The position numbers were made by a program, and so were the translations under genes. Below, piece by piece: positions 1-8,811 of a DNA stretch of 64,000 nucleotides (position 1 is its first letter; each line of letters opens with the position of its first letter). This DNA comes from an uncultured Litoreibacter sp. Lineage in GTDB: Bacteria > Pseudomonadota > Alphaproteobacteria > Rhodobacterales > Rhodobacteraceae. Location: contig CANNGL010000004.1 in assembly GCA_947504205.1 (NCBI GenBank), forward strand, positions 186,001-250,000. The letters are read 5' to 3'. Below the pieces are notes generated by a model. It had not been told where the DNA came from, did no database searches, and saw only the letters and a list, made by a program, of their open reading frames with translations.

Positions 1-1
1 A

Positions 2-1303
2 GGCGGCGAGAACAATATCTTGCATGGCGACAGTGCTTCAGAGGCGTTTCTGTCCGAGATTGTGGGCGCCGCTGCGTGGCCGGGGCAACGCCATTGGAAC
101 ATGGAATCAATCTATGAATACGGCGCACGGGCCGGGTTTTGGCGCCTGCACCGGTTGCTTAAGGACTTGCCGATCACTGTCTACGGTGTCGCAACCGCTT
201 TGGCGCGCGCGCCCGAACAGCTTCGGGCGATGCAGAAGGCCAACTGGGAAATCGCATCGCACGGGCTAAAGTGGATTGAATACAAAGACTTCGAGGCTGA
301 TGCTGAGAAGGATCACATGCAGCAGGCGATCGACCTGCATACAGAGGTCACGGGCGCATCGCCCCAGGGTTGGTATACCGGGCGCTGCTCGGAAAACACG
401 GTGCGGCTGGCGGCTGAACAAGGCGGTTTCGCCTATGTCGCGGATGCCTATGACGATGATCTGCCCTATTGGCGGCGCTTTGGAGAGCATGATCAATTGA
501 TCGTGCCCTACACTCTGGATTGCAACGACATGCGCTTTGCCACGCCGCAGGGGTTCAACTCGGGCGATCAGTTCGAGGCTTACCTGCGCGACACGTTCGA
601 CGCGCTTTATGCCGAGGGCGAGGCCGGACAGGCCAAGATGATGTCCATCGGCCTGCATTGCCGCCTGGTCGGGCGTCCCGGGCGTATCATGGCGTTGAAG
701 CGGTTCATTGACTATGCGCAGGGCCATACGGATGTCTGGTTCGCCCGCCGGATTGATATTGCCGAGCATTGGGCGGAGCATCACCCGCCCGTGCGCAGCA
801 AGGCACCGTCGCAGATGGGGCGCGAGGCGTTTGTCAGCGCGTTTGGTGGCGTTTTCGAGCATTCTCCGTGGATTGCGGAACGGGCGTGGGATCTGGAACT
901 GGGCCCCGCCCATGACAGTGCCGCCGGGGTTCACAACGCGCTGGCGCGGTGCTTCCGGGCGGCGACACCGACGGAACGGCTGGATGTGCTGGACGCGCAC
1001 CCCGATCTGGCTGGCAAGCTTGCCGCGGCCAAACGTCTGACAGCGGAAAGCACGTCGGAGCAGCAATCCGCGGGATTGGACGCTCTGACGGATGAAGAGC
1101 GTGAAGCCTTCATGCAGATGAATGAAGATTACACCACAAAGCACGGATTTCCCTTCATTATTGCCGTTCGCGATCACGACAAAGCGGGGATCATGGACGC
1201 GTTCAAGACACGTATTGGCAATGATAGCGAAACGGAATTCAACGAGGCCTGTCGTCAGGTTGAACGGATCGCGTATCTGCGTCTGAAGGATGCCTTGCCA
1301 TGA
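2..1303 (+). CDS. puuE-uraD: Allantoinase (PuuE type) fused to OHCU decarboxylase (UraD); 5' end outside window
   Basis: Bifunctional purine-catabolic enzyme. The open frame enters from the window edge (first visible residues GGENNILHGD, typical of the start of PuuE polysaccharide-deacetylase-fold allantoinases), so the start codon lies upstream. About residues 1-265 of the visible part are the PuuE domain (hydrolysis of allantoin to allantoate). The last ~155 residues are a UraD domain with HPDLAGK and STSEQQSAGLD motifs and a NEDYTTKHGFPFI core (decarboxylation of OHCU to S-allantoin). The fusion joins two steps that bracket allantoin. The stop overlaps the next start (ATGA at 1300-1303), indicating translational coupling with the ureidoglycine enzyme. 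Confidence 0.93.
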   Translation, partial: GGENNILHGDSASEAFLSEIVGAAAWPGQRHWNMESIYEYGARAGFWRLHRLLKDLPITVYGVATALARAPEQLRAMQKANWEIASHGLKWIEYKDFEADAEKDHMQQAIDLHTEVTGASPQGWYTGRCSENTVRLAAEQGGFAYVADAYDDDLPYWRRFGEHDQLIVPYTLDCNDMRFATPQGFNSGDQFEAYLRDTFDALYAEGEAGQAKMMSIGLHCRLVGRPGRIMALKRFIDYAQGHTDVWFARRIDIAEHWAEHHPPVRSKAPSQMGREAFVSAFGGVFEHSPWIAERAWDLELGPAHDSAAGVHNALARCFRAATPTERLDVLDAHPDLAGKLAAAKRLTAESTSEQQSAGLDALTDEEREAFMQMNEDYTTKHGFPFIIAVRDHDKAGIMDAFKTRIGNDSETEFNEACRQVERIAYLRLKDALP

Positions 1304-2106
1304 GCTATGCGACACCGCCGGGCGGCTTGCCGGAGCAAGGCCATGCGTTGACGGGTACTGCCGTCTTTACCGAAGCCTATGCGTTCATTCCCGCCGGGGT
1401 ACAGCGCGATATCGTGACCTCGTATCTGCCTCATTGGGACGAGATGCGGATGTGGGTGCTGGCGCGACCTCTCTCAGGGTTTGCCGAGACGTTTTCTCAC
1501 TATGTGGTCGAAGTGGAACCGGGTGGCGGGTCAGATCGGCCGGAGGAGAACCCAGAGGCGCAATCGGTCCTGTTCGTCGTGTCTGGTGACATTGTTCTGG
1601 AAAATGCAGATGGGCGTCATGAGATGGCGGCCGGTGGGTATGCATTTCTGCCGGCAGGGCACGGCTGGCGGGTTCGAAACAAAGGCAAAAATACCGCTGT
1701 ATTTCACTGGATTCGCAAGAAATATCAAGAAGTTGACGGACTGACCTCACCTACTGCGTTCGTGACATCCGACCAGCAAACTCCGCCCAACGTCATGGCC
1801 AATACGGATCTGTGGTCGACGACACGTTTCGTGGAACCCGATGATCTGCGGCATGATTTCCACGTCAATATCGTGAATTTCCAGCCGGGCGGCATGATCC
1901 CGTTTGAGGAAACGCATGTCATGGAGCATGGGCTCTATGTGTTGGAAGGCACCGCGCGGTACTTACTCAACAAGGACTGGGTAGAGGTTGGCCCGGGCGA
2001 TTACATGTGGTTGCGCGCCTTCTGCCCGCAAGCCTGTGTTGCGACGGGGGACGGGCCGTTCCGCTATCTGCTATACAAGGACGTGAACCGTCACGCGGCG
2101 CTATGA
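1300..2106 (+). CDS. allE: (S)-ureidoglycine aminohydrolase, bicupin
   Basis: Converts (S)-ureidoglycine, made from allantoate, into (S)-ureidoglycolate plus ammonia. The 268-residue protein has two cupin halves: an N-terminal one around PGGGSDRPEE and a C-terminal one carrying ETHVMEHGLYVLEG, which supplies the Glu/His ligands that bind manganese in this family. It lies in a four-gene coupled run; its stop overlaps the start of the ureidoglycolate lyase gene by ATGA. The order allantoinase, aminohydrolase, lyase matches the order of reactions. The assignment rests on motif and context, which agree. Confidence 0.9.
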   Translation: MSYATPPGGLPEQGHALTGTAVFTEAYAFIPAGVQRDIVTSYLPHWDEMRMWVLARPLSGFAETFSHYVVEVEPGGGSDRPEENPEAQSVLFVVSGDIVLENADGRHEMAAGGYAFLPAGHGWRVRNKGKNTAVFHWIRKKYQEVDGLTSPTAFVTSDQQTPPNVMANTDLWSTTRFVEPDDLRHDFHVNIVNFQPGGMIPFEETHVMEHGLYVLEGTARYLLNKDWVEVGPGDYMWLRAFCPQACVATGDGPFRYLLYKDVNRHAAL

Positions 2107-2588
2107 AACGCATTACGACGCAGCCCCTGACCGCCGAGGCCTTCGCCCCGTTCGGAGATGTTCTCGAGTGTGCCGGTGAGCCGGACAAGATCATCAATCA
2201 GGGCTTTTGCGGACGCTTTCATGATCGTGCCGAGATGTCGTTCGAGGATGGGCGTGCGGGTATCAGCCTGTTTCAGGCCAAAACGCGCGAGATGCCCTAT
2301 CAGTTGGAGATGGTGGAGCGTCATCCGCTTGGCTCGCAAGCGTTCATTCCGATGCATATGTCGCCATTTTTGATCGTCGTTGCACAAAATATAGACAAAC
2401 GACCTGCGAATCCCGTAGCTTTCCTCTCGCGAGCAGGACAGGGGATCAATTTTCACAAGAATGTCTGGCACGGGGTCCTCACACCTCTGGCTGAGCCTGG
2501 GCTTTTTGCGGTCGTGGATCGCATTGGTGCGGGTGATAATCTTGAGGAATACTGGTTTGACACCCCCTACCTGATCGATTTGGCCTGA
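2103..2588 (+). CDS. allA: Ureidoglycolate lyase
   Basis: Splits ureidoglycolate into glyoxylate and urea, the last step of allantoin nitrogen release in this pathway. The 161-residue product has the AllA-type cupin pattern: FGDVLE near the N-terminus, LFQAKTREMPYQLEMVERHPLGSQAFIPM in the core (cited here by its first and last residues at about 54-82), and NFHKNVWHGVL near residue 118. The start is taken at the ATG overlapping the upstream stop, although the frame stays open further upstream; the overlap and family length support this. An NCS2 permease gene follows 62 bases later on the same strand. Confidence 0.9.
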   Translation: MKRITTQPLTAEAFAPFGDVLECAGEPDKIINQGFCGRFHDRAEMSFEDGRAGISLFQAKTREMPYQLEMVERHPLGSQAFIPMHMSPFLIVVAQNIDKRPANPVAFLSRAGQGINFHKNVWHGVLTPLAEPGLFAVVDRIGAGDNLEEYWFDTPYLIDLA

Positions 2589-2650
2589 TCCACCATCAGG
2601 CGACACAACAAGAGCCCATGGGAAGGGTTCGTCACAACGGGGAGACACCA

Positions 2651-3970
2651 ATGTCAGACACTAGTATGGGCGCGTATAGCGACCCGAATACAACGCCACC
2701 TTTAGGCCAGACCGTGCCGCTGGGCTTGCAGCACGTGCTGGCCATGTTCGCGTCCAACGTCACGCCATCAATCATTGTAGCCGGCGCTGCCGGATTGGCC
2801 TTTGGCTCGGGCGAGCAGATCTATCTGATCCAGATGGCAATGCTTTTCGCCGGGATCGCGACCTTGTTTCAGACCGTTGGGATCGGTCCGATCGGGGCGC
2901 GTTTGCCCATTATGCAGGGCACAAGTTTTGCCTTTGTCGGCGTGCTGGCCGGGATTGCCGCGACCCAAGGGCTGGGTGTCGCGCTAAGCGCATGCATCAT
3001 CGGCGGCGCGATCCACTTTTTGTTGGGGTCCGTCATTCAGAACCTGCGCTGGCTGTTTCCGCCGCTGGTCACCGGCCTCGTGATCCTTGCCATCGGTCTT
3101 TATCTGATCCCGGTTGCGATCAAATATGCGGCTGGCGGGGCTGCGAGTTTCCAGATGGAGGCTGAAAGCTTTGGCTCGTTGAAGCATTGGTCCGTTGCGC
3201 TGACGGTGGTCATCATTTCACTGCTGATCAAGTTCTTCACAAAGGGGTTTCTTTCGAATGCAGCTATCCTCATCGGCCTGATCGCAGGTTACGTTCTGGC
3301 GTTCTTGCTGGGCATGGTGAATTTCGGCGCAGTCGGCAAGGCATCATGGATCACCTCTATCCAGCCCCTGCCCTATGGGTTCGAGTTCAGTCTGGGCGCT
3401 GTCATCGCGGTGACATTGGTCTCCATCGTTTCAGCGATTGAGACCGTGGGCGATGCCTCGGCAACCACCAAAGCCGGTGCCGGACGTCAGGCCACCGATG
3501 CCGAGATCGCTGGTGCGACCTATGCCGATGGTCTTGGTACGGCTGTGGCCGGGGTGTTCGGCGGCCTGCCCAACACGTCGTTCAGCCAGAACGTGGGTAT
3601 CGTCGGGATGACCGGTGTTATGAGCCGCCACGTGGTGACCGTTGCTGGCATCATCATGATCGTTTGCGGCCTGATCCCGAAAATCGGCGCAATCATCGCC
3701 TCCATGCCTTTGCCGGTCCTTGGCGGCGGTGTGATCGTGATGTTCGGAATGGTCGCCGCTGCGGGCATGAACATGCTGACAGAGGTCAACATGAACCGCC
3801 GCAACATGATCATCATTGCTGTGTCGCTGGCTGCAGGTCTGGGGCTCAATCTGGTGCCGACGGCTGTCCAGTACCTGCCCGGCGTGGTCAAAACGCTGAT
3901 GACCTCAGCGGTGGCGCCCACGGCAATTATTGCGATCCTGCTCAACCTTATTTTGCCAGACGAGGTCTGA
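2651..3970 (+). CDS. NCS2-family purine (xanthine/urate) permease
   Basis: Inner-membrane nucleobase symporter of about 14 membrane segments, 439 residues. TM1 carries the Q-H signature (GLQHVLAM), and the NAT signature is present as QNVGIVGMTGV near residue 315; the T-G ending resembles E. coli XanQ more than uracil carriers. Position after allantoin genes argues for urate, xanthine or allantoin-related substrates; the exact substrate is inferred. The ATG at 2651 is preferred over the in-frame ATG at 2618 because GGGGAG lies directly upstream. A strong terminator follows at 3991. Confidence 0.88.
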   Translation: MSDTSMGAYSDPNTTPPLGQTVPLGLQHVLAMFASNVTPSIIVAGAAGLAFGSGEQIYLIQMAMLFAGIATLFQTVGIGPIGARLPIMQGTSFAFVGVLAGIAATQGLGVALSACIIGGAIHFLLGSVIQNLRWLFPPLVTGLVILAIGLYLIPVAIKYAAGGAASFQMEAESFGSLKHWSVALTVVIISLLIKFFTKGFLSNAAILIGLIAGYVLAFLLGMVNFGAVGKASWITSIQPLPYGFEFSLGAVIAVTLVSIVSAIETVGDASATTKAGAGRQATDAEIAGATYADGLGTAVAGVFGGLPNTSFSQNVGIVGMTGVMSRHVVTVAGIIMIVCGLIPKIGAIIASMPLPVLGGGVIVMFGMVAAAGMNMLTEVNMNRRNMIIIAVSLAAGLGLNLVPTAVQYLPGVVKTLMTSAVAPTAIIAILLNLILPDEV

Positions 3971-3990
3971 GCCACACCCATACGCTGAAA

Positions 3991-4021
3991 AAGGCCCTGC
4001 CAGACGGCGGGGCCTTTTTTT
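3991..4021 (+). terminator. Rho-independent terminator of the purine-catabolic operon
   Basis: An 11-bp GC-rich stem, AAGGCCCTGCC paired with GGCGGGGCCTT around an AGAC loop (one T-G wobble), runs straight into seven T residues. It closes the allantoin/purine permease transcript before the phosphomannomutase gene. Confidence 0.9.
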
Positions 4022-4071
4022 GTGCACAAACATCTGGCATTGCAGAGCACAAAGTGTGTGAGGTTTGAAAA

Positions 4072-5433
4072 ATGAACGAGCTGACCTGTTTCAAAAGCTA
4101 TGATGTGCGCGGGCAATTGGGGGCGGAGCTGAATGAGGATATCGCCTATCTGATCGGACGCGGTTTTGCCGATGCGATGCAACCGGGCACCGTGGTTGTC
4201 GGCTATGACATCCGGGAGACCTCACCAGCCCTGGCGCAGGCCCTGACCAAGGGCTTGGTTGAGCAAGGCGTAGATGTCATCGACATTGGCCTTTGCGGCA
4301 CCGAGGAGGTGTATTTCGCGACGTCGCATCTGGGGGCTGGCGGCGGCTTGATGGTCACGGCCTCCCACAATCCGATTGACTATAATGGGATCAAAATGGT
4401 GCGAAAGGGATCGCGCCCGATCTCGGCGGCTGATGGTTTGGGAGAGATCAAAGCCCTGGCGCAGGCCAATGCGTTTTCGGCGGCGGACAAGGCTGGAACG
4501 GTCTCGCAGGCCAACCCTCGGGCCGATTATGTCGCGCGAGTGTTGTCTTTCCTTGAGCCCAGCAAGCTCACGCCGATGAAGGTAGTGGTCAATGCGGGAA
4601 ATGGCGTGGCAGGGCCGTCCTTTGATGCACTGGCCGAGCAGATGGGTAATCTGCCCCTGACCTTCATCCGCCACCATCACACACCCGATGGCAGCTTCCC
4701 CAACGGAATCCCTAATCCGCTGCTGGAAGAAAACCGCGCCAAGACTGCCGATGTTGTCAAAGCCGAAGGGGCCGATCTGGGGATCGCCTGGGATGGCGAT
4801 TTTGATCGCTGCTTCTTTTTCGACGAGGCCGGGCGGTTCATTGATGGCGAATATGTCGTCGCCCTTCTGGCGCAAGCGTTTCTGGCGAAACATGCAGGCG
4901 CCAAGATCATCCACGATCCGCGGGTTATCTGGGCCACTCTGGACGCCGTGGAAACCGGCGGTGGGCAAGCCATCGCGTCTCAATCCGGACACAGCTTCAT
5001 CAAGGCGAAGATGCGCGAAGAAGATGCGATCTACGGCGGCGAGATGTCCGCACATCACTATTTCAAGGAATTCATGTATTGCGACAGCGGTATGATCCCG
5101 TGGCTGTTGGTGCTGGAACATATTTGTGCGACCGGCAAGCCGCTATCGGCGCTGGTCTCGGAGATGCAGGACAAATTCCCGTCCTCGGGCGAGATCAATT
5201 TCAAGCTGGCGGACAAGCAGCCCGCCATTGATGCGTTTGAGGCGACCTATGTGGCGCAGGCTCAAACGGTGGACCGGCTCGATGGTGTCAGCCTTGATAT
5301 GGGGGAGTGGCGGGTGAACCTGCGTCAATCCAATACCGAGCCGGTGCTGCGGCTGAATGTCGAGGCGCGTGGCAACCGCGCATTGCTGAACGACAAGGTG
5401 GCCGAGATTTCGGAGCTGATCACTTCCGCCTGA
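4072..5433 (+). CDS. manB: Phosphomannomutase/phosphoglucomutase
   Basis: Cytosolic alpha-D-phosphohexomutase interconverting hexose-6-phosphate and hexose-1-phosphate for sugar-nucleotide, LPS or exopolysaccharide synthesis. The 453-residue protein has all four family landmarks: active-site serine S98 in TASHNPIDYNGIK, metal-binding DGDFDR near residue 240, sugar-specificity loop GGEMSAHHYF near residue 325, and the C-terminal phosphate-binding RQSNTEPVLRL. The closest match in memory is the CpsG/ManB-AlgC group; mannose versus glucose preference cannot be told from sequence. It follows a terminator and is followed by a two-hairpin element, so it is probably monocistronic. Confidence 0.92.
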   Translation: MNELTCFKSYDVRGQLGAELNEDIAYLIGRGFADAMQPGTVVVGYDIRETSPALAQALTKGLVEQGVDVIDIGLCGTEEVYFATSHLGAGGGLMVTASHNPIDYNGIKMVRKGSRPISAADGLGEIKALAQANAFSAADKAGTVSQANPRADYVARVLSFLEPSKLTPMKVVVNAGNGVAGPSFDALAEQMGNLPLTFIRHHHTPDGSFPNGIPNPLLEENRAKTADVVKAEGADLGIAWDGDFDRCFFFDEAGRFIDGEYVVALLAQAFLAKHAGAKIIHDPRVIWATLDAVETGGGQAIASQSGHSFIKAKMREEDAIYGGEMSAHHYFKEFMYCDSGMIPWLLVLEHICATGKPLSALVSEMQDKFPSSGEINFKLADKQPAIDAFEATYVAQAQTVDRLDGVSLDMGEWRVNLRQSNTEPVLRLNVEARGNRALLNDKVAEISELITSA

Positions 5434-5459
5434 GGCCTGCCTCCAAAGGACATCCTGAG

Positions 5460-5513
5460 GGGGTCCGGGGGCTTGCCCCCGGCCGGATCGCTCTTGGCGC
5501 AGCCAAGGCGACA
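5460..5513. repeat. Two-hairpin intergenic element, copy 1
   Basis: Consists of GGGGTC, a perfect hairpin (CCGGGGGC, loop TT, GCCCCCGG at 5465-5482), a linker ending CGGATCGCT, then a second hairpin CTTGGC-GCA-GCCAAG (5493-5507) flanked by CGC/GCG that also pair, and GCGACA. A second copy with the same architecture and compensatory changes in the second stem lies at 40848-40907. Both copies separate the 3' ends of convergent genes, so a bidirectional terminator or mRNA-end stabiliser is plausible. Confidence 0.8.
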
Positions 5514-5538
5514 CACCCTGTGCCTGATTTGCTGTGGT

Positions 5539-6135
5539 TCAGATAATGCGCACTTGCGTGCCGACCTCGCAGAGGCCGAACAGCTCTTCGATCTGTTCGT
5601 TATAGAGCCCTATGCATCCGGCGGATGACCGGCGGCCGATCTTGCGGGTGTCATGCGTGCCATGGATCAGGTAGGCGGGCCAGCCCAGATACATTGCATG
5701 GGTGCCCAAGGGATTGTCGGGGCCGGGTGGCATGTATTTCAGGCTGGGGTCTTCCTTGATCATGTTTGGCGTGGGGGTCCAATCCGGACCCACGCGTTTG
5801 CGCACAACTTTGGTGTAGCCGCGTTTGGTCAGATCCTCGCGCCGGGGCACGGAGGTGGGATAGATGCGATAGTCCGAGCCATCCGCGCTCCAGTAATGCA
5901 GGGCGCGCGAGGTTGTGTCTGCCAGAACGGTCTGAACACCCAGGGCATCGAAATGATCGCGCCAGTCTTGATGCGAGAAGCTTGACGCGTTGCGGCGGAC
6001 CCCTTGCTTCACATCTGCGGCATCCGCTTCGGCGTCGAGCGCATCAAGCGATTGCGCACGCAAAAGGCCGGGACTGCACAAAGTTGCGGCCAGCCCAAAG
6101 GTGACAAGGCGTCTGGAGGGAATGGGGTTGGTCAT
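5539..6135 (-). CDS. Periplasmic L,D-transpeptidase (YkuD domain)
   Basis: Peptidoglycan cross-linking or lipoprotein-anchoring L,D-transpeptidase, 198 residues. An N-terminal export signal begins TNPIPSRRLVTFGLAA; the SRRLVTF stretch resembles a twin-arginine signal. The catalytic motif is IHGTHDTRKIGRRSSAGCIGLYN (described by its ends: conserved HGT, then SAGCIGL with the nucleophilic Cys). The start at 6135 is chosen because AGGAA precedes that ATG and the longer frame would add residues before the signal peptide. It converges on the phosphomannomutase gene across the two-hairpin element. Confidence 0.88.
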   Translation of the reverse strand: MTNPIPSRRLVTFGLAATLCSPGLLRAQSLDALDAEADAADVKQGVRRNASSFSHQDWRDHFDALGVQTVLADTTSRALHYWSADGSDYRIYPTSVPRREDLTKRGYTKVVRKRVGPDWTPTPNMIKEDPSLKYMPPGPDNPLGTHAMYLGWPAYLIHGTHDTRKIGRRSSAGCIGLYNEQIEELFGLCEVGTQVRII

Positions 6136-6235
6136 GTGGGTTCCTGCTCGATTTTTGGTTTCGCGCATTTTAACCCAGGCTGACCTCAGCCCCCATCCCC
6201 TGCCCGGTCACGTTCAGGTTATCGGCAGGCCCCGG

Positions 6236-7249
6236 CTAGTCGTATCGCAGTTCCGTCGCCTTGCCGCGAAAGATCGTGTAGCTCAGCACTGTGTAGCCCA
6301 GGATCGCAGGCAGAACGAAGACCGTGCCAGCCAGAATGATCAGCAGGCTTTCGGGGGCGCTGGCCGCCTCATAGATCGTTAACTGTTCCGGCACCACGTA
6401 GGGGTAGAAGGAATAGGCCATCCCCAGAAACGACAGGGTGAAGAGTGCCGTTGCCGCAACAAAAGGGCTCCAGGCAAAGCGGTCGTTTTCCATCGGTAAG
6501 CGTCTGAGTTTCCACCACAGATAGCCCACCAGCGCTGCCGACAGGATCGGCAGTGGCGAGAGGTAAAGGATTTCCGGGAAGGTAAACCATTTGTCGAAGA
6601 TGCGCGCGCTGACGAATGGTGTGGCCAGCGAGATTGCCCCGATACCGAGGATCATACCCCAGATGCCGCCCTTGGCCCAGACAACGGCTTTGTGCTGCAA
6701 GATCCCGTCGGTTTTCAGGATCAGCCATGCCGCGCCGATGAAGCTGTAGCCAACGGTCAGAAACGCGGCCGTCAGAAGCGCAAACCCGACATGTGCCCAG
6801 GTCCATGTGAGGCCCATGACATACATGCCCAACATGAAGCCCTGCGACAGCGAGGCCATCAGGGATCCTGCGAAGAACGCGGCGTTCCAACCCGGCTTTT
6901 GGGATAGCGGGGCTTTGGCGCGGAACTCGAACGAGACACCGCGCAGGATGAGGCCAATCAGCATAACCGCGACAGGCAGATAGAGAGCCGTCAGGATCAC
7001 CCCATGGGCTACCGGGAAGGCCACAAGCAAGATACCGATGGCCAGAACCAGCCACGTCTCATTTGCGTCCCAGAAGGGACCGATCGATGCGACAAGGCGG
7101 TCTTTTTCGTCATCGTCCGCCAGCGGCATCAGAAGCCCTACCCCCAGATCGAAGCCGTCAAGCACGACGTAAATCAGGATCGACAGGCCCATCAGGGCTG
7201 CGAAGGTCCATGGCAGCCAGATGGCCGGGTCACCAAACAGTGTCATCAT
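6236..7249 (-). CDS. cydB: Cytochrome bd-type quinol oxidase subunit II
   Basis: Second integral-membrane subunit of a bd-family quinol oxidase, 337 residues, with the conserved LDGFDLGVGLL segment in the first membrane helix and WDANETWLVL in the following loop. It partners CydA, encoded directly upstream. The ATG at 7249 with GGAG eight bases upstream is preferred; a GTG at 7258 that overlaps the cydA stop is an alternative. No separate cydX-like small frame was recognised after the stop. Confidence 0.92.
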   Translation of the reverse strand: MMTLFGDPAIWLPWTFAALMGLSILIYVVLDGFDLGVGLLMPLADDDEKDRLVASIGPFWDANETWLVLAIGILLVAFPVAHGVILTALYLPVAVMLIGLILRGVSFEFRAKAPLSQKPGWNAAFFAGSLMASLSQGFMLGMYVMGLTWTWAHVGFALLTAAFLTVGYSFIGAAWLILKTDGILQHKAVVWAKGGIWGMILGIGAISLATPFVSARIFDKWFTFPEILYLSPLPILSAALVGYLWWKLRRLPMENDRFAWSPFVAATALFTLSFLGMAYSFYPYVVPEQLTIYEAASAPESLLIILAGTVFVLPAILGYTVLSYTIFRGKATELRYD

Positions 7250-7254
7250 GGTGG

Positions 7255-8643
7255 TCACTCCGCTGGGGTCATTGCTTTGATCTCCGCTTCACCGGAGCGT
7301 GGATATTGACGCGTCGACAGTGGCACGCCCTTCGCTGCTTTCCAGGCGAGATAGGTTATCGTCGCCATGTAGGCAAAGATCAGCGCGGCGTAGACCGCGA
7401 GATAGACAATCAGGGTACTCAGTACCATCGGCGCTGGCACATCGGCCACGGCGGCCTCTGTCGTCAACACGCCTTGCACGAGCCAGGGTTGGCGGCCGAT
7501 CTCGGTCGTGTACCAGCCTGCGAGCGTTGCGATCCAGCCCGAGAACGCCATTGCTGAAAACGCGTAGAGCACCAGTTTGGGCATGTTACCTGCCCCGCGA
7601 CGGCGTAGCAGATAGGCGCCGCCCCAACTGAGCGCCAGCATGGCGAGGCCCGTGCCCACCATGACGCGGAAGGACCAGAACACCTTGCCGACCGGAGGGT
7701 GCAGGACAGTGCCATCCTCGGCCACAAAGTCATTAAGGCCCGGCACGACGCCATCAGCTTTGTGCTTAAGGATGATCGAGGCGAGGTTTGGGACGCCCAC
7801 TTCGAAGTGGTTCTTGCGCTCTTCCTGATCGGGAATTGCAAAGAGCAGAAGCGGCACGTTGGACTGCGTCTCCCAGTTGCCTTCCATCGCGGCGACTTTC
7901 TGGGGCTGATATTCCAGCGTGTTCAATCCGTGAAGATCGCCCATGAATATCTGCACAGGGATCAATCCGGCACCAAGTAAGACGCCCACGCGAAGCGCCG
8001 ATTTCACCGCTTCGGTCTTGTCGCCCACGAGCATACGGAAGGCTGACAGCCCCGCAATCAGGAAGGCCACGGTCAGGCCAGAGGCCAGACCCATATGGAT
8101 CAGGCGATACGGCATCGAGGGATTGAACACGATCTCCAGCCAGTTCGTCGCGTGTGCCACGCCATCCCGCATCTCAAACCCTTGGGGTGTGTGCATCCAC
8201 GAGTTGAGCACGATGATCCAGAACATCGACATGGTTGTACCAAAGGCCACGAGGAAGGTTGCAAGCGTGTGCACCCAGTTTTTCACGCGGCTGAAGCCGA
8301 ACAGCATGATGCCGAGGAAGACAGCTTCAAGGAAGAAGGCAGTCATCACCTCGTAGGCCAGCAAGGGCCCTGCGATATTGCCCACGACCTCCATGAAGCC
8401 CGGCCAGTTGGTGCCGAACTGGAAGGACATCGTGATGCCTGACACAACACCCATCGCAAAGCTCAGTGCGAAGACTTTGACCCAGAACAGATATGTATCC
8501 ATCCATTTCTGATCACCTGTGGCGTTATAGCGGAGCTTGAAGAACAGCAGCACCCAACCCAGAGCGATAGTGATCGTGGGAAACAGGATGTGAAACGAGA
8601 TATTCGCTCCAAACTGGATACGGCTGAGAATTAACGTGTCCAT
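7255..8643 (-). CDS. cydA: Cytochrome bd-type quinol oxidase subunit I, short Q-loop (Cio-like)
   Basis: Haem-bearing subunit of a bd-family quinol:oxygen oxidoreductase that works at low oxygen or under respiratory inhibition. At 462 residues it is shorter than E. coli CydA (522), as in the cyanide-insensitive CioA group with a short Q-loop. Conserved segments include RIQFGANISFHILFPT with the haem-ligand His in the first helix and EIGRQPWLVQG near residue 395. It is first in a two-gene operon with cydB. I searched the 168-base upstream region for an FNR/Anr box and saw none. Confidence 0.93.
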   Translation of the reverse strand: MDTLILSRIQFGANISFHILFPTITIALGWVLLFFKLRYNATGDQKWMDTYLFWVKVFALSFAMGVVSGITMSFQFGTNWPGFMEVVGNIAGPLLAYEVMTAFFLEAVFLGIMLFGFSRVKNWVHTLATFLVAFGTTMSMFWIIVLNSWMHTPQGFEMRDGVAHATNWLEIVFNPSMPYRLIHMGLASGLTVAFLIAGLSAFRMLVGDKTEAVKSALRVGVLLGAGLIPVQIFMGDLHGLNTLEYQPQKVAAMEGNWETQSNVPLLLFAIPDQEERKNHFEVGVPNLASIILKHKADGVVPGLNDFVAEDGTVLHPPVGKVFWSFRVMVGTGLAMLALSWGGAYLLRRRGAGNMPKLVLYAFSAMAFSGWIATLAGWYTTEIGRQPWLVQGVLTTEAAVADVPAPMVLSTLIVYLAVYAALIFAYMATITYLAWKAAKGVPLSTRQYPRSGEAEIKAMTPAE

Positions 8644-8811
8644 GTCGTTTGCCTTTTATCGTCTTTGCCAATGCCTCAGGTCGCATCAAACCCTGCATAA
8701 GCTGTTAAATTCTTTCCGTGCACATATAGGTTTGCCCATTGCGACGTCACGGTGAGTGCGACAGGATGCACATGCGACATTATGGTCGCGCCAATTGGTG
8801 GGTATTGAGCC

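Noticed and set aside
266-1315. A 349-codon open frame on the minus strand opposite the allantoinase-decarboxylase gene
   Set aside because: It mirrors a well-recognised enzyme on the other strand, has no family motif and arises from the high G+C codon bias.
8644-8811. FNR/Anr box expected ahead of a bd-type oxidase operon
   Set aside because: No TTGAT-N4-ATCAA or close variant was found on either strand in this gap.
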